A stretch of 51,466 nucleotides of DNA, taken from an uncultured Dehalococcoidia bacterium. GTDB taxonomy: Bacteria > Chloroflexota > Dehalococcoidia > GIF9 > UBA5629. Within the stretch, counting starts at the first letter, position 1; each line of letters starts with the position of its first letter. Made by a program: the position numbers and the translations under genes. Below, piece by piece: positions 17,396 to 25,471 of this stretch. The notes under the pieces were generated by a model. The model saw only the letters and a list, made by a program, of their open reading frames with translations, was not told the DNA's origin and made no database searches. The DNA lies in contig CAIMUM010000033.1 in the NCBI GenBank assembly GCA_903844685.1, positions 1 to 51,466 of the forward strand. The letters are read 5' to 3'.

Positions 17396-18418
17396 ATGGA
17401 GACAGCAGAAAGTGCCTGGATAACCAGGGCAAATAAAACGGTCCACCAGCCCGGTCAAACAACCGGCCATTACGAAAGTTTTTTCCTGAGGGCCAACCAC
17501 CCGTCGCTTCCCCTGGCTTTCTGGATACGCTATACCATCTTCAGCCCGCAAGGCCAACCCGAAAAAGCTATCGGTGAACTGTGGGCGGTCTATTTCGACG
17601 GCGAAAACGGTCTGAATACGGCTGTTAAGAAAGAGCTGCCTTTTGATCAGTGCTCTTTCAGTTCATCCGGGCTGGACGCAAAGATAGGTGACGCCCTATT
17701 AAACACAGGCAAGTTGACCGGCAGCGCCTCCTCCCACAATCACGAGATTAAGTGGGATTTGACATATAGTGGTAATAGCAAACCCCTTTTCCTGCTGCCA
17801 CTGAAAATGTATTCAGCCGGCTTTCCCAAAGCTAAAAGCGTCGTACCTCTTCCTATGGCTCAATTCAACGGTAGTCTCATCGTGGACGGTAAAACTGTAA
17901 ACATAGACAAATGGATGGGCAGCCAGAACCATAACTGGGGCTCCAAGCACACCGACCTTTACGCCTGGGGACAGGTGGCCGGCTTCGGCAACAACCCGGA
18001 CAGCTTCCTTGAAGTCGCCACGGCCAGGGTTAAAATCGGTCCCCTCTGGACGCCAAACATGACCCCTATCGTGCTACGGCATAAAGGCGAGGAATATGCC
18101 CTCAACAGCATGGCCCAAACCTTGAAAGCTCGCGGACACTTCACTTATTTTGACTGGCAATTCTCCTCGGAGAACGATGTGGTTAGTCTTGCAGGAAGGA
18201 TAACCGGCGATCGCAACCAGTTCGTGGGGCTGAATTATTACAATCCGCCCGGGGGCAACAAGCACTGCCTCAATAGCAAGATAGCCTCCTGCGACCTGAG
18301 GATCAGCTACAAGCAGGGCGCAAACAAGGGCTCATCCGACCTGCTAACCACCCGCAACCGCGCAGCCTTTGAGATCCTCACCGATAAAAGGGACCACGGC
18401 ATCACCATCCAGGTGTAA
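17396..18418 (+). CDS. CrtC/AttH-like lipocalin-type protein
   Basis: A 340-aa protein. I chose the ATG at 17396 because ACGGAGGTAGCGAG precedes it, although the frame is open further upstream. It resembles the hydroxyneurosporene-synthase (CrtC)/AttH lipocalin-like family. Diagnostic is SQNHNWGSKHTDLYAWG (about 190-206), matching the GxQxHNWG...YxWG core, and the N-terminal GHYESFFLRANHP. There is no signal peptide. Family members hydrate carotenoids or bind hydrophobic ligands; the substrate here is unknown. Its position 52 bases after the bcr-like genes suggests co-transcription, perhaps a role with hydrophobic substrates. Confidence 0.65.
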   Translation: METAESAWITRANKTVHQPGQTTGHYESFFLRANHPSLPLAFWIRYTIFSPQGQPEKAIGELWAVYFDGENGLNTAVKKELPFDQCSFSSSGLDAKIGDALLNTGKLTGSASSHNHEIKWDLTYSGNSKPLFLLPLKMYSAGFPKAKSVVPLPMAQFNGSLIVDGKTVNIDKWMGSQNHNWGSKHTDLYAWGQVAGFGNNPDSFLEVATARVKIGPLWTPNMTPIVLRHKGEEYALNSMAQTLKARGHFTYFDWQFSSENDVVSLAGRITGDRNQFVGLNYYNPPGGNKHCLNSKIASCDLRISYKQGANKGSSDLLTTRNRAAFEILTDKRDHGITIQV

Positions 18419-18481
18419 GCACCGGATTACTGCCTTCCATTGCATTATACTCATTAATAAGGAAGGTTAGTCTATCAATGC

Positions 18482-18511
18482 TTGACAAGAATAAACTGGT
18501 AAGATTATAGT
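18482..18511 (+). promoter_or_regulatory. Promoter of arsR-1, probably giving a leaderless mRNA
   Basis: TTGACA (18482-18487), an 18-bp spacer and TATAGT (18506-18511). The arsR-1 ATG begins at 18518, six bases after the -10 box, where transcription itself should start, and no Shine-Dalgarno is present. The second arsR has the same layout. The start codon context contains TCGAAATATCGA, a short inverted repeat that may serve autoregulation. Confidence 0.75.
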
Positions 18512-18517
18512 AGAAAC

Positions 18518-18847
18518 ATGTCGAAATATCGAGATGACGATGCCCAACGCTATGCAGACATTTTCAAGGCATTGTCGAACCCCTACAGGGTGAAGATTTT
18601 CATGCGGCTGGCTAATTGCTGCATGGAAGATGACCCCTGCAGTTCAAGCGACCAGATATGTGAGTGTGTAGGTGTACTGGGTAAGGACCTTGGAATCGCG
18701 TCATCCACCGTCTCTCATCATATCAAGGAGCTGCACCGCTCCGGTCTGATCAAAATAAAAAGGCACGGGCAGCGCACGGAATGCTCGGTTAACCTGGCAG
18801 TACTTGATTTGTTAGTAGCATTTTTCAAACTGTCTGCACCCGTTTAA
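18518..18847 (+). CDS. arsR: ArsR/SmtB-family metal(loid)-responsive repressor 1
   Basis: A 109-aa winged-helix repressor: FKALSNPYRVKIFMRL (helices 1-2), the recognition helix region SSTVSHHIKELHRSGLIK, then the wing (KRHGQRTECSV). Cysteines C34, C35, C41, C48, C50 and C89 are candidate As(III) or Hg(II) ligands. C34, C41, C50 and C89 are shared at identical positions with the second ArsR of this window. It opens the hgc/ars cluster. An ArsR-like regulator controlling hgcAB has been reported in Pseudodesulfovibrio mercurii ND132, which supports the assignment by analogy. Confidence 0.9.
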   Translation: MSKYRDDDAQRYADIFKALSNPYRVKIFMRLANCCMEDDPCSSSDQICECVGVLGKDLGIASSTVSHHIKELHRSGLIKIKRHGQRTECSVNLAVLDLLVAFFKLSAPV

Positions 18848-18866
18848 AAAAATTTATATCTGATAC

Positions 18867-18887
18867 TCGAAATGTTTCGAAATTTAG
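18867..18887 (+). promoter_or_regulatory. Candidate ArsR operator, copy 1
   Basis: TCGAA boxes begin at 18867 and 18877, exactly 10 bp apart, with a related GCGAA at 18887. Between and after them lie ATGTT and ATTTAG. The first box and centre also read as TCGAAA-TG-TTTCGA, an inverted repeat. The 21-bp element matches copy 2 (25821-25841) at 18 of 21 positions. It lies between arsR-1 and the effector genes, just ahead of their ribosome-binding site. Confidence 0.6.
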
Positions 18888-18901
18888 CGAAAGGAGTAGA
18901 A

Positions 18902-19441
18902 ATGACATATAAAAATATACAATGGTGGAAAATAGCAGTTTGCGTGCTTGGTGTTTTAATGATTGCCGGGGCTGTAACGTACACCTTGATAACGCGCACA
19001 TCAGCCAGTTCTGCGGCACCCGCGACGGGTAGCCCTGCTCTTTCTGCAAAGGCCGCCAATGCGTCGCCTTTAGGCGGAACCGGAGAAATGAAGTGGGTAA
19101 CAGATCTTAACTCAAAGTGGGCGTCCAATGATTTCATCGTTGTGGTATTTCCAGGCAATGACGATCTGACCGGCAAGGCGAACGAGACGGTCAAAAGCGC
19201 CGCGGAAAAAATGAGGGAGGCGGGCACTGCCGTCGAAGTGATGACCTTGAGTTCCGCAGACCCCGAATTCCAATCTACTTTAGACCGCCTGGCCATACAG
19301 AAATTGCCGTCGGTGCTTGTACTTGCGGCCACGGGCCAGGGGGCAATAGTCAAAGGTGATATTACTGAGACAAAGTTATTGCAGGCCTATTTGACTTTGC
19401 AGAAAACCTGCGTGCCCGGTTCTGGGTGCTGCGGGCAATAG
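18902..19441 (+). CDS. Membrane-anchored thioredoxin-like protein with Cys-rich tail
   Basis: A 179-aa protein. I chose the ATG at 18902, preceded by AAAGGAG; the ATG ten codons upstream lies inside the candidate operator. One N-terminal membrane segment (about residues 10-27) is followed by a Ser/Ala-rich linker and a thioredoxin-like domain (FIVVVFPGND, KSAAEKMREAG, IQKLPSVLVLAA). The usual CxxC of thioredoxin is absent. Instead, the C-terminus ends CVPGSGCCGQ (C170, C176, C177), like the thiol tails of ArsD and HgcB. Its position before a CcdA-like gene suggests a periplasm-facing thiol or metal relay. It may correspond to ArsE of arsEFG operons, but I cannot establish that. Confidence 0.6.
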   Translation: MTYKNIQWWKIAVCVLGVLMIAGAVTYTLITRTSASSAAPATGSPALSAKAANASPLGGTGEMKWVTDLNSKWASNDFIVVVFPGNDDLTGKANETVKSAAEKMREAGTAVEVMTLSSADPEFQSTLDRLAIQKLPSVLVLAATGQGAIVKGDITETKLLQAYLTLQKTCVPGSGCCGQ

Positions 19442-19459
19442 TACCAGAGCAATAATAAG

Positions 19460-20161
19460 ATGCAAGAATGGATAAACCAGATATTTAGTGCGCCGGAATT
19501 CGGCTTGCTGGTGCTTCCGGCCGGTTTTCTGCTTGGTTTGATAACTGCGATTGGTTGCTTGGCCTGCAGCGCACCTATTATAGCTGCGGTCATTGGATAC
19601 GCCGGATCACGTGAGGGCGAGGAGCGTAGGGACGTATTTGTCATTGCCGGATTCTTTATGTTGGGGACGGTAATCGCCCTGTCTGCGGCAGGATGGCTGG
19701 TGGGCGCTGTCAGCCAATCACTCGGCAATACTTTCGGGTTGTACGGCAAGATATTAATTGCAGTCATAACCATTTTTTTCGGTTTTGCAGCTCTTAATAT
19801 TCTGCCATTTAAACTTCCAACTTTTGATCTTGGGAAGACTCATCTGCCATCGGGATTACTGGGCGCTTCTATTTTCGGGCTTGCCGTGGGAGGTGCAAGC
19901 ACGGCATATACGATGGGATGCTGCGGCCCTATGCTGCTTCCCGTTGTGCTCGGGGTATCCCTTTTGAAAGGGCAGGCTGGCTGGGGAGCGGCAATACTTG
20001 CCATATTTGCAGTCGGATACAGCCTGCCGATGGTAGCCGTCATATTGGGTGTAGGACTCGGCAAATTATCTGGCATCGCCAATAAGATAGTGACGCCGGT
20101 ACGCATAATATCAGGGATAGTGCTAATAGGCGCCGGGATATGGCTCCTGTTTACTCTTTAG
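19460..20161 (+). CDS. CcdA/DsbD-type transmembrane thiol protein
   Basis: A 233-aa protein with about six membrane helices and the CcdA layout: a first cysteine pair in AIGCLACSAPI (C33, C36) and a second in YTMGCCGPMLLP (C154, C155), each near the start of a helix. The family moves reducing equivalents from cytoplasmic thioredoxin across the membrane. GCCGP in place of the usual GCAxP or PC motif is unusual and gives a vicinal thiol pair that could bind Hg(II) or As(III). It lies 18 bases after the thioredoxin-like gene, its likely partner, and upstream of hgcA. Confidence 0.75.
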   Translation: MQEWINQIFSAPEFGLLVLPAGFLLGLITAIGCLACSAPIIAAVIGYAGSREGEERRDVFVIAGFFMLGTVIALSAAGWLVGAVSQSLGNTFGLYGKILIAVITIFFGFAALNILPFKLPTFDLGKTHLPSGLLGASIFGLAVGGASTAYTMGCCGPMLLPVVLGVSLLKGQAGWGAAILAIFAVGYSLPMVAVILGVGLGKLSGIANKIVTPVRIISGIVLIGAGIWLLFTL

Positions 20162-20206
20162 ACATACATTCAGGGGAAAGTTAACACCGCGGGAGGTAAA
20201 ACTAAT

Positions 20207-20944
20207 ATGAAAAAAGGGATAACTGCTTTAACGGGTCTGTTATTGCTGGCATCTTTATTGCCACTGCAGGCCTGCCAACCAGCTTCAGGTAATAATTTTG
20301 GAGTAGTGTCACTGGATGTAACTCCCAGCAGGGTGATCGAGAATGATAAATTCACAATTACCGCTACCATAAATAATGCCGGCAAAAGCGAGGCCACCTA
20401 TATAGTGCCGGTGATGGTAAACGGAATAGCTGACGATAGAACTACGGTAATACTTACGCCAGGTAAATCACAGGAAATTCAATTCACACTGCAAAGGAGT
20501 AAAGCGGGCACATACGAAATAAGCTTAGGTGACAAAAGCTTCACGGTTACCGTGGAGAAATTGATGCCTGCGTCGTTCAAACTCTCGAACCTTCATATTA
20601 ATATGGAAGTGGCAAATCCTGGAGAGGAAGTGGTCATCACTGCCGATATTGCAAACACGGGTGGATGTGAGGGAACTTACACGGCCGAACTTAAAATAAA
20701 CGAGGTGACAGAACAAGCCGAAAAGGTAGTCATGAAACCGGGGTCCAGCTTCATTCTATTCAAAGCGACCAAGACAGAACCGGGGACATACACCGTAGGT
20801 ATCGGTGATCTTAGCGGTAAATATACCGTACAAAAGCCGGTTGAGACAATTCAGATTACAGCGCCTTCGCCAGCAGCGCAAGAGCGCGTATCGCACTGGC
20901 CACAGTCATCGGGGTCATGTTGTGGTGGTGGCGTATGCCCATAG
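20207..20944 (+). CDS. CARDB-domain lipoprotein with ArsD-like CCxxGVC tail
   Basis: A 245-aa lipoprotein: a hydrophobic signal then lipobox LQAC with C23. Two CARDB/Ig-like beta-sandwich domains follow (about 32-115 and 122-210), each built on 'ANPGEEVVITADIANTG'-type repeats. The last residues are SGSCCGGGVCP. CC, four residues, C (238, 239, 244) has the same spacing as the metalloid site of ArsD (CCPSGVC in the HgcB-ArsD protein encoded two genes downstream). It should sit outside the membrane, displaying a soft-metal thiol site. The gene end overlaps the start of hgcA. Function is unknown; metal capture or handover is inference. Confidence 0.7.
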   Translation: MKKGITALTGLLLLASLLPLQACQPASGNNFGVVSLDVTPSRVIENDKFTITATINNAGKSEATYIVPVMVNGIADDRTTVILTPGKSQEIQFTLQRSKAGTYEISLGDKSFTVTVEKLMPASFKLSNLHINMEVANPGEEVVITADIANTGGCEGTYTAELKINEVTEQAEKVVMKPGSSFILFKATKTEPGTYTVGIGDLSGKYTVQKPVETIQITAPSPAAQERVSHWPQSSGSCCGGGVCP

Positions 20945-21981
20945 AAGGAAAATCCTGGATAGTTGGTAGAGTGGAAACGCCAGCGGGTCTGGTTCCACTG
21001 GTGGCGACCCGCCTTGGCATGGCCGACCGTCTGGGCGCAATCAAGGCAAGACTTGGAATACAGCGTATGCATTACGCAGTCGATCCGGGGCTATACGCAG
21101 TAGGATCGCCGATAGCCGAATCGCCCGTTTTCGTTTCCGCCAATTACAAGCTGTCGTTCGACCATCTGCGCCGGGAGTTAGAAGGGATCAACGGCTGGAT
21201 AATGGTCATTGATACGAAAGGGATCAATGTATGGTGCGCAGCCGGTAAGGGAACCTTCGGCACCGATGAAATCGTACATAGAATAGAAGTTACTCAGCTT
21301 TCTCAGGTAGTTGCGCATCGCTTGATTATTATTCCCCAACTTGGGGCGCCGGGAGTAGCTGCCCATCAGGTTAAACAGCGCAGCTCCTTCCGTGTCATTT
21401 ATGGGCCGGTTCGCGCCCGTGACATCCGGGATTTTCTCGACGCTGGCATGAAGACTTCTACCGCCATGAGACGAGTGCTATTTAACATTAGTGATCGTGC
21501 AGTATTGATTCCCATGGAACTAATCCAGTGGAGTCCGCTCGCCATCTTTATTGCGGTAGCTGTTTTCTTCCTAACCGGACTAAGCCGAAACGGCTATTCT
21601 TTGCCGGGGCTGGCCGGGGCCCGCGAGGCATGTATACTCTTAATAGCGTTTCTCGCAGGTGGCAGCCTAGTTCCGATGTTTCTGCCGTGGTTGCCCGGAC
21701 GAGCTTTTTCGTGGAAAGGGACATTCGTGGGATTAACACTTGCGATTCTGCTTGTTGTGCTAGGATTTATACCGTCGGCTCAGCCAACGGGTCAGCTTGA
21801 AACGGCGGCCTGGGTACTGTTGACACCTGCTATCGGCGCTTTCATGGCGATGAATTTTACCGGTGCCAGCACCTATACGTCACTTTCGGGTGTTAAGAAG
21901 GAAATGCGTTTTGCCGTGCCGACGCAAATCGTAGCTGCAGTACTTGGTTTCGGCCTTTGGGTGATGGCCAGATTTTTCTAA
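20935..21981 (+). CDS. hgcA: HgcA, corrinoid protein of mercury methylation
   Basis: HgcA carries a methyl group on its cobalamin and transfers it to Hg(II). The diagnostic cap-helix motif NVWCAAGKGTFGT is intact; the cobalt-ligating Cys is C101 from this start. The flanking stretches IIPQLGAPGVAAH and FRVIYGPVRARDI, the five C-terminal membrane helices and MNFTGASTYTSLSG are all HgcA hallmarks. Length is 348 aa. I favour ATG 20935 because MPIEGKSWIVGRV aligns with known starts, but ATG 20917 is possible; both overlap the lipoprotein gene. hgcB follows after 12 bases. The CdhD-like corrinoid domain could confuse annotation, but the motif and membrane domain exclude CdhD. Confidence 0.94.
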   Translation: MPIEGKSWIVGRVETPAGLVPLVATRLGMADRLGAIKARLGIQRMHYAVDPGLYAVGSPIAESPVFVSANYKLSFDHLRRELEGINGWIMVIDTKGINVWCAAGKGTFGTDEIVHRIEVTQLSQVVAHRLIIIPQLGAPGVAAHQVKQRSSFRVIYGPVRARDIRDFLDAGMKTSTAMRRVLFNISDRAVLIPMELIQWSPLAIFIAVAVFFLTGLSRNGYSLPGLAGAREACILLIAFLAGGSLVPMFLPWLPGRAFSWKGTFVGLTLAILLVVLGFIPSAQPTGQLETAAWVLLTPAIGAFMAMNFTGASTYTSLSGVKKEMRFAVPTQIVAAVLGFGLWVMARFF

Positions 21982-21993
21982 GGGGGTTTTGAA

Positions 21994-22830
21994 ATGCTTA
22001 AGTACTTAGAAAATGTAGTGACTCTGCAACTTGATGTCAAGGCCTGTAATGGCTGTGGCATGTGTGTCACTGTATGTCCTCACGCTGTATTCGACATTAA
22101 GGACAGGAAAGCCTATTTTGCGGATAGAGAGGCATGTATTGAGTGTGGCGCTTGTGCCATCAACTGTCCGGTAAATGCTATCCGGGTACAGACCGGTGCC
22201 GGTTGTGCGACCGGTGTTCTCTTAGGTGCTATCGGTATAGATAGTTGTTGCTCCAGTGCATGCGGTGCCTCTCCGGCCGGTGCTGGGTCAAATCAAGCAG
22301 GTTGCTGCGATTCCAGAATTGGGAACACCGGGATCGATGGTGATACCCGCAAAGTGCATTTGACGACTTTTAAGCAAAAGGGGATAGGAGTAATCCGGAG
22401 CTTTATTATTTACGAATCAGCCATGTGCTGTCCCAGCGGAGTATGCGGATCCAATCCGGATAATTCACTGATTGAACTGCAAGATACACTGGACAAACTG
22501 AAGGATATGGGCGCTAAGGTTGAGCGATATAGCATCACAAGAAACCCGCAAAAATTCAAAGAAAACCCGGATGTTATTAGACTAATGCAAGAGCACCAGA
22601 TCAAAGCATTGCCTATCACTACCTGTGACGGGAAGGTAGTCAAGGTGGGCATATACCCTTCGCTGGCAGAACTTAAAAATATATTACAAGAAGGGCACAA
22701 CGCTGAATCTTTAATTAAATTGAATTTCCCCGATGATTCAGGATGCTGTTCGGGGAAAGACTCATGTGATATCGATTGTGGCCCAAACTATAAAAAGGGC
22801 TCTGATGACAGCGCACGAAATTGCTGCTGA
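21994..22830 (+). CDS. hgcB: HgcB-ArsD fusion: 8Fe ferredoxin joined to arsenic metallochaperone
   Basis: A 278-aa protein with GGGGG upstream of its ATG. Residues 1-105 are HgcB: CNGCGMCVTVCPH (C18-C28), CIECGACAINCP (C48-C58), the conserved lone Cys in GAGCATG (C71) and vicinal pairs CC85-86 and CC104-105. HgcB reduces the HgcA corrinoid and is thought to help present mercury. Residues 133-235 are ArsD: SAMCCPSGVCG (C145, C146, C151), then the thioredoxin-like body with AKVERYSITRNP and GIYPSLAEL. A tail with CC251-252, C258, C262 and CC277-278 matches the C-terminal pairs of ArsD. No ArsA ATPase, the usual ArsD partner, is in the window. No internal ATG separates the halves. I know of no described HgcB-ArsD fusion. 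Confidence 0.93.
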   Translation: MLKYLENVVTLQLDVKACNGCGMCVTVCPHAVFDIKDRKAYFADREACIECGACAINCPVNAIRVQTGAGCATGVLLGAIGIDSCCSSACGASPAGAGSNQAGCCDSRIGNTGIDGDTRKVHLTTFKQKGIGVIRSFIIYESAMCCPSGVCGSNPDNSLIELQDTLDKLKDMGAKVERYSITRNPQKFKENPDVIRLMQEHQIKALPITTCDGKVVKVGIYPSLAELKNILQEGHNAESLIKLNFPDDSGCCSGKDSCDIDCGPNYKKGSDDSARNCC

Positions 22831-22905
22831 GTGCATCGGGTAGACTCTTTCACTGTCACCCACAAATAATTGCATGAGTGACCCAAAACCTGATATGAAT
22901 CATGT

Positions 22906-22949
22906 CCGTGAAACAGATGACTGTGATAAAGCTCCGTTTGTTTTCACGG
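22906..22949 (+). promoter_or_regulatory. Imperfect hairpin between hgcB-arsD and arsF
   Basis: CCGTGAAAC (22906-22914) and GTTTTCACGG (22940-22949) are complementary except for one bulged base, with a 25-base loop, inside the only gap (158 bases) of the hgc-arsFG-acr3 run. TTTTCGGG overlaps the right arm. It could stabilise or attenuate the message between the mercury and arsenic halves, or be chance. Confidence 0.3.
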
Positions 22950-22988
22950 TTTTCGGGCAAATCAATATAAGGAGATGTCTACTTAACT

Positions 22989-23567
22989 ATGTTCAAGAAT
23001 AAGAAGAATGCTATTCTGGCGACCCTGGCCATAACAATTATTCTCTTGTCAGGGTGTTCGACCACACTTGCTGTTCCCACTACAGTGCCATCTCAAATAG
23101 GAACACAGCCTGCTAATCAGCCGCTGACACCACCGGCAGTCGAGCCGCCGGTTCAACAAAATACCCCGGACAGCTCGGGAAATACCGCCGCCACTGCGCC
23201 GGTCGCATTGCCATCGCCCCCAGTCTTGCAAAACAGAATTGATGTTGTCTATTCACACATGAATCAACGTTGCCCAACATGCCTATGCTTTGAAGAACGC
23301 CTAAACACCGTTATTGAGAAATACTTCAGCGAGCAGATAAACAGCGGCGGGTTGACCTATAAGGTCTTAAATGCCCAGGAACCGCCGAATGCTGCCTTTG
23401 CCAGGAAGTATCATGCGGTTGGCTCTCAGCTATTCATCAACACAGTGATAAATGGATTCGACAACATCGAAGATATTCAGGATATCTGGAACTGGGACTG
23501 CAGAAATAACCGAGCCGGTTTCGATCTGAAAGTCAAGAATGCCATTGAACAGCGGCTGAATGGATAA
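22989..23567 (+). CDS. arsF: ArsF-family thioredoxin-like lipoprotein
   Basis: A 192-aa lipoprotein: signal helix and lipobox LSGC (C23), then a Pro/Thr-rich linker to about residue 80, then a thioredoxin-like domain. The domain fits the ArsF family of arsEFG operons, with VVYSHMNQRCPTC (C95, C98, an extra C100), a long helix and VLNAQEPPNAAFARKYHAVGSQLFI. ArsEFG of Shewanella putrefaciens is linked to reduction and efflux of aromatic arsenicals. AGGAG lies 14 bases before the ATG, rather far. It is followed within six bases by its membrane partner ArsG. Confidence 0.75.
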   Translation: MFKNKKNAILATLAITIILLSGCSTTLAVPTTVPSQIGTQPANQPLTPPAVEPPVQQNTPDSSGNTAATAPVALPSPPVLQNRIDVVYSHMNQRCPTCLCFEERLNTVIEKYFSEQINSGGLTYKVLNAQEPPNAAFARKYHAVGSQLFINTVINGFDNIEDIQDIWNWDCRNNRAGFDLKVKNAIEQRLNG

Positions 23568-23572
23568 AGCAG

Positions 23573-24286
23573 GTGGATTTCTCTACGTTGACCGGAAGCT
23601 CCAGTATTCCGATTATCTCGGCATTTATCCTGGGGCTTATGGCGGCCATAGGACCTTGTACGATGGCTACCAATATCGCTGCCCTGGCATATATCAGCCG
23701 CAGGTTGACCGATCGAAAATACTGCGTAATGACAGGCGTTCTTTACACTGTAGGACGCATGCTGACCTATTCCGTGCTGGGCGCCCTCATCATTATGGTC
23801 GGCCTGGAAATTCCGGGCATGTCGATTTTCTTACAGGACGTCGGAGAGAAAGCGCTGGGGCCATTCCTGATAGCGATAGGCATCCTGATGCTATTTATCG
23901 ATAGGATTAGCTTCGGGCGGGCCGGTAACGGCCTGACACAGATGGGCGGCAAGGTCGCAGATTGGGGCATGATAGGGGGTTTGCCTCTTGGCGCCCTATT
24001 TGCCCTTGCCTTCTGCCCATACAGCGCAGTCCTGTTCTTTGCGGTACTGATACCACTATCCCTCAAATCTGCCGGAGGCATCACATTTCCAGCCATTTTT
24101 GCTGTTGGCACAGGCGTACCCGTCCTGCTATTTGCTCTTGTTCTCGCATTTGGCGTATCCGGAGTTTCAAAATGGTTCGAGACTCTATCTAGGTGGGACA
24201 AAATCATAAGGATAGCCATGGCCATTGCGTTCATAGGAATAGAGGTCTATTATCTGGTGCAATGGCTCAGCGGCTTATCCGGCTAA
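23573..24286 (+). CDS. arsG: ArsG-family (CcdA-like) membrane protein
   Basis: A 237-aa protein starting at GTG, with about six membrane helices. The two helix-start cysteines of the CcdA fold are present singly: AAIGPCTMATN (C29) and LAFCPYSAV (C148). Proteins of this kind paired with ArsF are annotated as aromatic aminobenzylarsenical permeases, although the fold suggests transfer of reducing equivalents. It sits between arsF and acr3. This is the second CcdA-fold protein in the cluster and is only distantly similar to the first (19460-20161), so two separate thiol relays are likely. Confidence 0.75.
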   Translation: MDFSTLTGSSSIPIISAFILGLMAAIGPCTMATNIAALAYISRRLTDRKYCVMTGVLYTVGRMLTYSVLGALIIMVGLEIPGMSIFLQDVGEKALGPFLIAIGILMLFIDRISFGRAGNGLTQMGGKVADWGMIGGLPLGALFALAFCPYSAVLFFAVLIPLSLKSAGGITFPAIFAVGTGVPVLLFALVLAFGVSGVSKWFETLSRWDKIIRIAMAIAFIGIEVYYLVQWLSGLSG

Positions 24287-24304
24287 AGGGAGAGATGCGG
24301 GCAT

Positions 24305-25414
24305 ATGCAAAATCGAAATCTACAAAAGACTGAGATATCCTGCGCGCCAGAACAAATCACGCCCAGGCTGTCGGTACTGGATCGTTTCCTAACCCTGTGG
24401 ATCTTCCTGGCTATGGCAGCCGGCGTAGGCCTGGGATATTTCATACCAGGCGTCTCGAATTTTATTTCCCTTTTTCAGGTCGGGACTACCTCCATTCCAA
24501 TTGCAGTAGGCCTTATTTTGATGATGTATCCGCCGCTGGCCAAGGTCAAGTATGAAGAGTTGGCGCTGGTCTTCCGGGATTGGAAAATCCTCGGGCTATC
24601 CCTGGCACAGAATTGGGTGATCGGACCAATTCTGATGTTCTTCTTGGCCATACTGCTGCTGCGCGGCTATCCCGATTACATGGTTGGGCTGATTATGATG
24701 GGACTGGCACGCTGCATAGCCATGGTTATTGTCTGGAATGAGCTTTGCGGGGGCGACAACGAGTATGCCGCCGGACTTGTGGCTTTCAACTCTATATTCC
24801 AGATATTGTTCTATTCCGTGTACGCCTACGTTTTTATCACGGTACTGCCCGGCTGGTTCGGCCTGCAGGGAGTTGCGGTCAATATAACAATCTGGCAGAT
24901 AGCGCAAAGCGTATTAATTTACCTGGGTATTCCGTTCTTTGGCGGAATGATTACCAGATTCGCCTTGATAAGAATGAAAAGCCGGGAGTGGTACGACTCA
25001 AAATTCATCCCCAGGATAAGCCCGGTTACCCTGGCAGCTCTGCTTTTTACCATCGTAATCATGTTCTCACTGAAAGGGCAGATAATCGTGCAGCTCCCGC
25101 TCGACGTATTGCGCATTGCCCTTCCTCTTCTCATATATTTCGTAGTAATGTTCCTGCTGTCCTTTTACATGGGAAAAAAGATCGGGGCCGATTACCCCAG
25201 GACGGCAACCATAGCATTCACGGCAGCCAGCAACAACTTTGAACTTGCAATAGCGGTTGCAGTGGCGGTATTCGGGATCGGATCCGGGCAAGCCTTCGCG
25301 GCAGTGATAGGCCCACTGGTGGAAGTCCCGGTGTTGATCGGCCTGGTCAACGTGTCGCTGTACTTCAAGCGCAAGTTTTTCGACCCCGCAAAAATAGCCA
25401 ATCCTGGAAGGTAA
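24305..25414 (+). CDS. acr3: ACR3-family arsenite efflux permease
   Basis: A 369-aa permease with about ten membrane helices that exports As(III). The functional Cys is in [14 protein letters not shown] (C137) and the conserved Glu is in [13 protein letters not shown] (E340); [16 protein letters not shown] is another family signature. The N-terminal extension has one extra Cys (C13). Start ATG with GGGAGAG upstream, 18 bases after arsG. No arsA is present, so it likely works as a proton-driven secondary carrier. It indicates that arsenic, not only mercury, is a substrate of the system. Confidence 0.93.
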   Translation: MQNRNLQKTEISCAPEQITPRLSVLDRFLTLWIFLAMAAGVGLGYFIPGVSNFISLFQVGTTSIPIAVGLILMMYPPLAKVKYEELALVFRDWKILGLSLAQNWVIGPILMFFLAILLLRGYPDYMVGLIMMGLARCIAMVIVWNELCGGDNEYAAGLVAFNSIFQILFYSVYAYVFITVLPGWFGLQGVAVNITIWQIAQSVLIYLGIPFFGGMITRFALIRMKSREWYDSKFIPRISPVTLAALLFTIVIMFSLKGQIIVQLPLDVLRIALPLLIYFVVMFLLSFYMGKKIGADYPRTATIAFTAASNNFELAIAVAVAVFGIGSGQAFAAVIGPLVEVPVLIGLVNVSLYFKRKFFDPAKIANPGR

Positions 25415-25434
25415 CGAGTGTGGCAAGTTGGCAC

Positions 25435-25464
25435 TTGACAAATATTTATAAATAGTTTTATAAT
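25435..25464 (+). promoter_or_regulatory. Promoter and palindromic operator of arsR-2; leaderless start
   Basis: TTGACA (25435-25440), 18-bp spacer, TATAAT (25459-25464): both boxes are perfect consensus. The ATG of arsR-2 is at 25472, seven bases after the -10, without a Shine-Dalgarno, so the message should be leaderless. The spacer holds TATTTATAAATA (25443-25454), a perfect 12-bp palindrome placed where a repressor would block RNA polymerase. Confidence 0.75.
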
Positions 25465-25471
25465 TCTAATT

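Noticed and set aside
18872-18901. Earlier ATG for the thioredoxin-like gene
   Set aside because: It lies within the candidate operator and has no Shine-Dalgarno, while ATG 18902 has AAAGGAG at good distance.
20935-21981. HgcA read as CdhD or another acetyl-CoA pathway corrinoid protein
   Set aside because: NVWCAAGK motif, five C-terminal helices and an adjacent hgcB are specific to HgcA.
22874-23002. 42-codon frame between hgcB-arsD and arsF (starts MSDPKPDMNHV)
   Set aside because: No ribosome-binding site, runs into the arsF start in another frame, and the composition looks random.
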